Of a stretch of DNA of 11,755 bases, positions 1 through 5,341 are shown one piece after another (positions within the stretch are counted from its first letter, which is position 1; each line of letters begins with the position of its first letter). The notes beneath the pieces were generated by a model that saw nothing but the letters and a program-made list of their open reading frames with translations, ran no database searches and was not told the DNA's origin. Made by a program: the position numbers and the translations under genes. This stretch comes from JBEIJQ01 sp040380145 (GTDB lineage Bacteria; Bacteroidota; Bacteroidia; Chitinophagales; Saprospiraceae), in assembly GCA_040380145.1 (NCBI GenBank), contig JBEIJQ010000100.1, forward strand, positions 1 to 11,755, read 5' to 3'.

Positions 1-199
1 CTGGATTTGCTCGAAGGCCGGCTGGGCCGTAAGAAATTCTTTCAAGTCGCTCTTCGATTTTTGAGGGCCTCCTGTGCATGTTTCAAATCTGTATTTCAAT
101 TTTTTGCAATCAGCATTTTCTAATGGCCGCCATTGGAAATTTTTCCCAATGACAATTTTGGGATAATTTTCGAAAAAACGACCGGTCGCTCCAGCTCAT
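1..199 (-). CDS. Unrecognised protein, N-terminal part only, apparently frameshifted
   Basis: The gene starts with an ATG at 199-197 that overlaps the TGA of the upstream permease gene (ATGA), the same coupling seen between dapF and the permease. Read directly, this frame gives MSWSDRSFFRK and stops near 110. The frame one base later is open to the window edge and reads like real protein (FFENYPKIVIGKNF, then WRPLENADCKKLKYRF). Removing one T from the six-T run (the A run at 173-178 on the plus strand) joins the two as MSWSDRSFFENYPKIVIG. I therefore infer one gene with a single-base homopolymer insertion, real or a sequence error. Only about 65 residues are visible, hydrophilic and with two cysteines. 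I do not recognise the family. It does not look like the ABC ATPase that often follows a FecCD permease. The position argues for translation coupled to the permease. Confidence 0.5.
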
Positions 200-1209
200 C
201 CCCTCAGCAGCACCCAGGCCGTGATAGGCACGCCCACGAGGGCCGTCAGGGCGTTGAGGGGGAAAGCGCCGGCTTGTCCGGGCAGGTGGGAAAGGGTGTC
301 CACCAGCAACATCAGCGCAATGCCCCACAGGAGAGTGCCGTACAAAAGCGCCCGGTGGCTCCCGCGGCGCAGGCTCCAACGGGCGAGATGGGGCACGATG
401 ATGCCCACAAAGGCGATGGGGCCGCAAAAAGCCGTCACCGTGCCCGCCAAAAGGGCCGATGCGCCCGCCACGGCCTGCTGCACCGTCCCCGGCGGCAATC
501 CGATGCTCCTCGCGTAATCGCCGCCCGCCATCAAGGCGTCGAGCGGTTTGGCCAACCACAGGCAGGCCAACACCACCGGTAGGTCCAAGAGGGCCAGCAC
601 GCCCAGATCTTCCCAGGTCAGTCCGCCCAGTCCGCCCGCTCCCCAAGAGGCGTAGCGGCGCAGCGCGTCCTCGGGACCGAAAAACTGCAGGACCAACACC
701 AGAGCGCCCGCTACGGCGCCCCACAACAGGCCGACGATCAGTAAAGTGGCAGGTTCCCGAACGGTCTTGGCCAGGGCCAGCATCGGCAGGGTGGCCAAAA
801 AAGCGCCGGCGCCCCCAGCGAGGGCCACGCTCCAAGGACCGGCAAAATCCCAACTGCCGGAAGTGCCGAGGCCGAAAAGCAGCAGGGCCACGCCGAGACC
901 CGCGCCCGAACTGACGCCCAGCGCGTCGGGGCCGGCCACGGGATTGCGGAAAAGGGCCTGGAGCAACAGGCCGCTGACGGGCAGGGCCGCTCCGACCAGT
1001 ATGGCCGTCGCCGTTCGGGGCAGGCGGATGTGCCACAGGATGTACGAGGTGCCGTCGGTGCCGGACGGCCCTTCCAACAGGGCGCGCCAAAGGTCCGCCG
1101 GTGCGATCCATTGGCTGCCGCAAAATGCGTTCGCGATCAGTAGGAACGCACCGGCAAGTCCCAAGGCAGCAAAAGTTCTCGGGGTGGGGGAGTGGCCCGC
1201 GGCATTCAT
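196..1209 (-). CDS. FecCD/BtuC-family ABC transporter permease
   Basis: This is the inner-membrane permease subunit of an importer for iron-siderophore, haem or cobalamin-type ligands. It is 337 residues long, normal for the family. Visible family signatures are IRLPRTATAILVGAALPVSG, the stretch LLLQALFRNPVAGPDALGVS right after it, and GPIAFVGIIVPHLAR in the C-terminal third. The rest is a series of hydrophobic segments rich in Leu, Ala and Gly, as expected for about ten transmembrane helices. I chose the ATG at 1209 because it overlaps the dapF stop (ATGA). An upstream in-frame ATG at 1245 would add 12 polar residues lying inside dapF. The substrate-binding protein and ATPase are not in the window, so the ligand cannot be named. 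Co-transcription with dapF and the downstream gene is very likely. Confidence 0.9.
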   Translation of the reverse strand: MNAAGHSPTPRTFAALGLAGAFLLIANAFCGSQWIAPADLWRALLEGPSGTDGTSYILWHIRLPRTATAILVGAALPVSGLLLQALFRNPVAGPDALGVSSGAGLGVALLLFGLGTSGSWDFAGPWSVALAGGAGAFLATLPMLALAKTVREPATLLIVGLLWGAVAGALVLVLQFFGPEDALRRYASWGAGGLGGLTWEDLGVLALLDLPVVLACLWLAKPLDALMAGGDYARSIGLPPGTVQQAVAGASALLAGTVTAFCGPIAFVGIIVPHLARWSLRRGSHRALLYGTLLWGIALMLLVDTLSHLPGQAGAFPLNALTALVGVPITAWVLLRG

Positions 1210-1978
1210 ATGTCCCCCTCGAAAACGAACGTGGCCGGGCCGCACAAACGGATGTTCCGGAATCCGCCGGGCACCGGTTCGAATCGGATCATCAGGTCGC
1301 CGCCCTCGGTGCGGACGCTCAGCTCCGTGGCCGTCGTTTTACCGGCAGCGAAGTAGGAAAGGGCCGCCGCCGTGGCGCCCGTCCCGCAGGAAAGCGTTTC
1401 GGCCTCCACGCCGCGCTCGTAGGTGCGCAGGGCGAGGGATTTTTCATCGAGCGGCAACAAAAAATTCACGTTGATGCCTTCCCGGGCGTAGGCGGGCGAC
1501 CAGCGAACGGACTTGCCCTCGCGGTCGAGGTCGAGGCCGCGGATGTCCGCACAGAAACGCACGAAGTGGGGCGAACCCGTGTTGACCACCGCGTGGTCGC
1601 CGAGCAGTTCGGGCCAAGCGGCGTCGGACATGTTCAGTTCCACGAAATCCCCGAGGCGCCGATGACCGCTTCGTGGGGGCCGTCCACGGCGATGAAACGC
1701 GCATGGCCGGACACGACGCCGAGGCGCTGGGCGAAGGCCGCGATGCAGCGGCCGCCGTTGCCGCACATGGAGCCCTCGCGGCCGTCGCTGTTGAAATAAA
1801 CCATCTTGAAATCATGCCCCGGAGCCATTTCCAGCAGCATCAGCCCATCGGCGCCGATGCCGAATCGGCGGTCGCACAAACGGGCGATCCGTTCGGCGGT
1901 CAGGCCGTCGAAGCGGTGCTCGCGGTTGTCGAGCAGCACGAAATCGTTGCCGGTCCCCTGGTATTTGTAAAAGTGCAT
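1206..1978 (-). CDS. dapF: Diaminopimelate epimerase, with an apparent single-base frameshift
   Basis: DapF interconverts LL- and meso-diaminopimelate in the lysine and peptidoglycan pathway (cytoplasmic, cofactor-independent, two catalytic cysteines). The N-terminal part reads from ATG 1978: GTGNDFVLLDN, CDRRFGIGADGL and MCGNGGRC with the first catalytic Cys (about residue 72). After AVDGPHEAVIGASG it runs into a stop near 1634. The C-terminal part continues in another frame: GDFVELNMSD, NTGSPHFVRF, REGINVNF and SCGTGATA with the second catalytic Cys. Both halves fit if the CCCC run at 1649-1652 (plus strand) should have five bases, giving about 257 residues, normal for DapF. Every key motif is intact, so a sequencing or assembly error, or a very recent mutation, is likelier than an old pseudogene. 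The start lies 19 bp after the carboxylase stop, and the end overlaps the permease start. Confidence 0.85.
1649..1652 (-). other. Frameshift site in dapF (four-base homopolymer, five expected)
   Basis: On the coding strand the sequence is gcctcggggatttcgtgg. As it stands the frame gives A-S-G-I-S-W-N-stop. With one more G it gives A-S-G-D-F-V-E-L, which continues into the rest of DapF. The coding order on both sides is otherwise undisturbed. Confidence 0.8.
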
Positions 1979-1997
1979 CGGCGGGCTTGGAGCGGGG

Positions 1998-3539
1998 TCA
2001 GAGCGGCAGGTTGCCGTGTTTTTTGCGGGGCAGCTTGGCCGCTTTGTTCTCGAGCATCGCGAAGCCCTTGATGAGCTTGGCGCGGGTGTCCTTGGGGTCG
2101 ATCACCTCGTCGATGAAGCCGCGGGAAGCGGCACCGTACGGGTGCGCGAACTTTTGGGCATATTCCCGTTCCTTTTCCACGAGTTTGGCCGCGGGATCGG
2201 TCGCGGAGATGATCTCTTTGGAAAAAATGATCTCCGAGGCACCTTTGGCGCCCATCACGGCGATCTCGGCAGTGGGGAAGGCGTAGTTGAGGTCGGCCCC
2301 GATGTGCTTGGAGTTCATCACGTCGTAGGCGCCGCCGTAGGCTTTGCGCGTGATGACGGTGATGCGCGGCACGGTGGCCTCGCAGAACGCGTAGAGCAGT
2401 TTGGCGCCGTTGGTGATGATGCCGTTCCATTCCTGATCGGTGCCCGGCAGGAAGCCCGGCACGTCCACGAGGGTGAGCAGGGGGATGTTGAAGCAATCGC
2501 AGAAACGCACGAAGCGCGCGCCTTTTTTGGAACTGTTCACGTCCAGCACGCCCGCCAGCACACTGGGCTGGTTGGCCACGATGCCGATGCTGCGCCCGGC
2601 GATGCGGGCGAATCCAACGACGATGTTTTCGGCGTACTGCTTGTGCACTTCGAAGAAAGAGCCTTCGTCCACCAGCAGTTCGATCGCCTCGCGCATGTCG
2701 TAGGGCTGGTTGGGGTTTTCGGGTATCAGGTCGCGCAGGGCTTCGCGGGTCTCGTCGCCGGGCGTGTAGGGCTCGAAGGGCGGTTCGTCCTCGCAGTTTT
2801 GCGGGATGTACGACAGCAGGCGCTTGATCTGCAGGATGCAGTCCACATCGTTGGCGGCGGTGAAGTGGGTCACGCCGGATTTGGCCGCGTGGGTGCTCGC
2901 GCCGCCGAGGGCCTCCGAAGTGACCTCTTCGTTGGTCACCGTTTTGACCACGTTGGGGCCGGTGACGAACATGTACGAGGTGTTTTCGACCATCATGATG
3001 AAGTCGGTGATGGCCGGGGAGTACACGGCGCCGCCGGCGCAGGGGCCCATGATGGCGGAGATCTGGGGCACCACGCCGCTGGCCAGCGTGTTGCGGTAAA
3101 AGATATCGGCATAGCCGCCCAGCGAAACCACGCCCTCTTGGATGCGGGCGCCGCCGGAGTCGTTGAGGCCGATCACGGGCGCGCCGTTTTTCATGGCGAG
3201 GTCCATGATCTTGACGATCTTTTCGGCGTGGGTTTCCGACAGGGACCCGCCGAACACGGTGAAGTCCTGCGCGAAAACATACACCGTGCGGCCGTTGACG
3301 GTGCCATAGCCCGTTACCACGCCGTCGCCGAGGAAGATCTGGTTTTCCATCCCGAAGTCGGCGGAACGGTGGGTCACGAACATGCCGATTTCTTCGAAGG
3401 AGCCGTCGTCCAAGAGCAGTTGGATGCGCTCGCGGGCCGTGAGCTTGCCCTTGGCGTGCTGCTTGGAAATGCGGTCGGCCCCGCCCATTTCGAGCGATTC
3501 GGCGGTTTTTTGCTGGAGTATGGAAAGTTTGTCTTTCAT
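1998..3539 (-). CDS. pccB: Acyl-CoA carboxylase carboxyltransferase (beta) subunit, propionyl-CoA carboxylase type
   Basis: This subunit transfers a carboxyl group from carboxybiotin to an acyl-CoA, most probably propionyl-CoA, forming methylmalonyl-CoA. At 513 residues it has the normal family length and the usual two crotonase-like halves. The N-terminal half has GKLTARERI (about 31-39) and NDSGGARIQEG (about 126-136), the acyl-CoA oxyanion region. The C-terminal half has VDVPGFLPGTDQE (about 358-370) and RKAYGGAYDVMNSKH (about 398-412), the biotin-side oxyanion region. It ends KKHGNLPL, close to the usual PccB ending. The Asp in GGAYDVM is, as I recall, the residue that favours propionyl-CoA. 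A methylmalonyl-CoA decarboxylase or other short-chain acyl-CoA carboxylase beta subunit remains possible. No biotin carboxylase or biotin carrier gene is in the window. It lies 62 bp after the ACMSD-like gene and 19 bp before dapF, so it is probably in the same operon. Confidence 0.92.
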   Translation of the reverse strand: MKDKLSILQQKTAESLEMGGADRISKQHAKGKLTARERIQLLLDDGSFEEIGMFVTHRSADFGMENQIFLGDGVVTGYGTVNGRTVYVFAQDFTVFGGSLSETHAEKIVKIMDLAMKNGAPVIGLNDSGGARIQEGVVSLGGYADIFYRNTLASGVVPQISAIMGPCAGGAVYSPAITDFIMMVENTSYMFVTGPNVVKTVTNEEVTSEALGGASTHAAKSGVTHFTAANDVDCILQIKRLLSYIPQNCEDEPPFEPYTPGDETREALRDLIPENPNQPYDMREAIELLVDEGSFFEVHKQYAENIVVGFARIAGRSIGIVANQPSVLAGVLDVNSSKKGARFVRFCDCFNIPLLTLVDVPGFLPGTDQEWNGIITNGAKLLYAFCEATVPRITVITRKAYGGAYDVMNSKHIGADLNYAFPTAEIAVMGAKGASEIIFSKEIISATDPAAKLVEKEREYAQKFAHPYGAASRGFIDEVIDPKDTRAKLIKGFAMLENKAAKLPRKKHGNLPL

Positions 3540-3572
3540 CCCGTACAGATTGAGTTTTTTTTATTTTTTTCG

Positions 3573-3599
3573 AAAAAAAATTTTTCCCGAAAAGGGAAA
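3573..3599 (-). terminator. Hairpin plus T-run after the ACMSD-like gene (terminator or attenuator)
   Basis: On the minus strand, just after the stop of the amidohydrolase gene, there is TTTCCC, loop TTTTC, GGGAAA, then AA and eight Ts. This has the shape of a weak intrinsic terminator. Because the carboxylase gene starts only about 35 bp further on, it could act as an attenuator inside the operon. It overlaps a 16-bp perfect palindrome (TTTTTTTCGAAAAAAA, 3564-3579). Confidence 0.45.
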
Positions 3600-3601
3600 T
3601 A

Positions 3602-4597
3602 TCAAGAGCGTCCCAACCAGGCCAGGGCGCTTTTGTGCAAAAGCCATTCCTTGGTCTCGGAGTCAAAAGGCATCGAACGGATGAGGGTGCCCGGCACGTC
3701 CTCGCCCAAGGGGAAGGGGTAATCCGAGCCGAGGGCCACGCGCTCGCGGCCAAAGAGGTCGACGATGAAGCGGAGCGTGTCGGCATCGTGCACGAGCGAG
3801 TCCACCCAAAAGCGGCCGAGGTAATCGCGGGGATTCACGGGGTTGTCCACCGCCACGAGGTCGGGCCGGCAATGGAAGCCGTGCTCGATGCGTCCCAGCG
3901 TGCCCGGGAAAGATCCGCCGCCGTGGGCGATGGCCACGCGCAGCCGTGGGAGGCGTTCCAAGACGCCGCCGAAGATCAACGAACAGATCGCAAGTGAACT
4001 TTCGGCGGGCATGCCCACGAGCCAGGGGAGCCAGTATTTGCCCATGCGGTCGGCCCCCATCATGTCCCACGGGTGGACGAACACGGCGGCCCCCAGGCGT
4101 TCGCAGGCCTCGAAGAAGGGGAAAAGCGCCGGGTCGCTGAGGTTCCAGTCGTTGACGTGCGAACCGATCTCCACGCCCGCAAGGCCCAGTTCGCCCATGC
4201 AGCGCTCCAGTTCGCGGATGGCCAGGTCGGGCGCCTGCAGGGGCACCGTGCCGAGGCCGATGAACCGCGCCGGGTCGGTGGCCACGGCGGCGGCGAGGTG
4301 GTCGTTCAGAAAACGGGCCACATCGTAGCCGTGCTCGGGCTTGGCCCAGTAGCAAAACAGGACGGGGATCGTGGAAAGTACCTGCACGTCCACGCCGTGG
4401 GCGTCGCACTCGTGCAGGCGTTGGCGCGGATCCCAGCAGTTGGACTCGATTTCCCGGAAAAACTTGTCGCCCACCATCATCTTCGCCCGGCAAGGGGCGT
4501 GGTGCTCGAGGTGCACGAAACCGTCGTAGCCGAAAAGACGGGCATACGGCGGCAGGTGCTCGGGAATCAGATGGGTATGGATATCAACGCACGGCAT
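3602..4597 (-). CDS. ACMSD-like amidohydrolase (2-amino-3-carboxymuconate-6-semialdehyde decarboxylase family)
   Basis: This is a 331-residue metal-dependent decarboxylase of the amidohydrolase superfamily. ACMSD (EC 4.1.1.45) removes CO2 from 2-amino-3-carboxymuconate-6-semialdehyde in the kynurenine pathway of tryptophan breakdown and so diverts flux from quinolinate/NAD. The expected zinc ligands are visible: His7 and His9 in DIHTH, His175 in FVHPWDMMG, His225 in AHGGGSF and Asp292 in LGSDYPFPLGE. Arg48 (KFFREI) stands where the bacterial enzyme has a substrate-binding Arg. WDPRQR, GVDVQV, LPWLVGMPAES and FWVDS also match the ACMSD subgroup rather than general amidohydrolases. The ATG at 4597 gives the compact MPCVDIHTH start normal for the family. 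It heads the minus-strand cluster and is divergent from the lipoprotein gene. No other kynurenine-pathway gene is visible, so a related gamma-resorcylate- or o-pyrocatechuate-type decarboxylase activity cannot be fully excluded. Confidence 0.88.
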   Translation of the reverse strand: MPCVDIHTHLIPEHLPPYARLFGYDGFVHLEHHAPCRAKMMVGDKFFREIESNCWDPRQRLHECDAHGVDVQVLSTIPVLFCYWAKPEHGYDVARFLNDHLAAAVATDPARFIGLGTVPLQAPDLAIRELERCMGELGLAGVEIGSHVNDWNLSDPALFPFFEACERLGAAVFVHPWDMMGADRMGKYWLPWLVGMPAESSLAICSLIFGGVLERLPRLRVAIAHGGGSFPGTLGRIEHGFHCRPDLVAVDNPVNPRDYLGRFWVDSLVHDADTLRFIVDLFGRERVALGSDYPFPLGEDVPGTLIRSMPFDSETKEWLLHKSALAWLGRS

Positions 4598-4664
4598 GAC
4601 GGGACGAAGATACGCCTTCCCGCGTTTATTTCGGATCCGGCAGCAGCGTTTCGGCGGGAATGAC

Positions 4665-4672
4665 TATTTTTG
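4665..4672 (+). promoter_or_regulatory. Likely Bacteroidota -7 promoter box for the lipoprotein gene
   Basis: TATTTTTG fits the Bacteroidota -7 consensus TAnnTTTG exactly and lies 26 bp before the ATG at 4699, implying a short leader. I see no convincing -33 TTTG at the usual distance, so the call rests on the -7 element and on position in the divergent intergenic region. Confidence 0.45.
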
Positions 4673-4698
4673 TTCGGATCATCAACCCCTTTTCCACC

Positions 4699-5058
4699 AT
4701 GTTCGTCCGCATTCTTTTTCTTTTTTTGCCCCTCCTTTTTTTGTCCTCCTGCGGGAGCACTTTTGACAGAAACGCCTTTCAGGGCGAATGGCAGGGCGTT
4801 TCTTTTGAAGGGCAGCATCCGATCATTTTGTCCGCCGAGCATGTGCGCATGCGCTTTTCGGGCGAACAGTTCGAAATGACCGGCACGGTCAGCGACGTGA
4901 AGGGGCATTTCCGTTTCATGGGCAACACGCTGTATCTCATCAACGAACAGGAAGTGGAATTGCCCATCGCGGTGAAATCGTTGGAGGGCGACACGCTCGT
5001 GCTCAACTTCAACCGGATGGGCGAGCCGGCCCTGCTCAAACTGTCCAGGGTGCGTTGA
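4699..5058 (+). CDS. Small lipoprotein, lipocalin-like, unknown function
   Basis: This is a 119-residue protein. Residues 1-18 form a lipoprotein signal peptide (MFVRILFLFLPLLFL) ending in the lipobox LSSC, with the mature Cys at 18. The mature part of about 100 residues reads like a small beta-barrel or lipocalin-like domain, with repeated short strands: FQGEWQGVSFEG, FEMTGTVSDVKGHFRF, NTLYLIN, LEGDTLVLNF and LLKLSRV. This FxGxW...GxxxxMxGxxL...GDTLxL order resembles the small lipocalin-like lipoproteins common in Bacteroidota. The upstream in-frame ATG at 4660 would put 13 non-signal residues before the signal peptide and would start before the -7 box, so I prefer 4699. It has its own likely promoter and a terminator about 40 bp downstream, so it is probably a single-gene unit. 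No specific function can be assigned. Confidence 0.82.
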   Translation: MFVRILFLFLPLLFLSSCGSTFDRNAFQGEWQGVSFEGQHPIILSAEHVRMRFSGEQFEMTGTVSDVKGHFRFMGNTLYLINEQEVELPIAVKSLEGDTLVLNFNRMGEPALLKLSRVR

Positions 5059-5100
5059 GCGGCGCTTCAGATTCTTCGGCCCGATCTTGGTAATTTATTT

Positions 5101-5145
5101 GCCCCCCCTTTCACAACGAACGGTTGTGGAAGGGGCTTCTTTTTT
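5101..5145 (+). terminator. Intrinsic terminator after the lipoprotein gene
   Basis: GCCCC...TTTCACAAC, loop GAACG, GTTGTGGAAGGGGC form a long stem with a small internal mismatch, followed by a T-rich run (tcttttttgc). Confidence 0.8.
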
Positions 5146-5341
5146 GCTTGGCTTTTGTTAAAGTTTGCTTTGCTTTATTTTTATAATTTTATGAAAATAA
5201 ATTTTTTATAAAAAAAATAAATTCAAAAAACTATTTCTCGGAAATCAAGTGGCCAACCAATCGGTCCTAGCAGGCGTTAATGGAGTGCTATGAAAATAGC
5301 CCCGTCGGATATTTTTCCGAGTCACTCTTTCCGAATTGATC
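5146..5341 (+). other. AT-rich leader region before the PKD gene
   Basis: There is no gene here. Positions 5150-5235 are extremely AT-rich (long A and T tracts) and are the obvious place for an upstream promoter element. TATTTTTC at 5310-5317 differs from the TAnnTTTG -7 consensus only at the last base and sits about 25 bp before the ATG at 5342, the same spacing as for the lipoprotein gene. No clear -33 box is seen. A short frame starting at 5290 overlaps the PKD gene out of frame and is not believed. Confidence 0.3.

Noticed and set aside
1634..1660. Programmed ribosomal frameshifting in dapF
   Set aside because: There is no slippery heptamer or downstream structure, and DapF is not known to use frameshifting. 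A one-base homopolymer length change explains it more simply.
1900..3786. A 628-residue open frame on the minus strand overlapping the carboxylase gene, and a 568-residue one on the plus strand at 2016-3722
   Set aside because: Both are low-complexity Arg/His/Gly-rich shadows of the GC-rich pccB gene, whose own frame has full family motifs.
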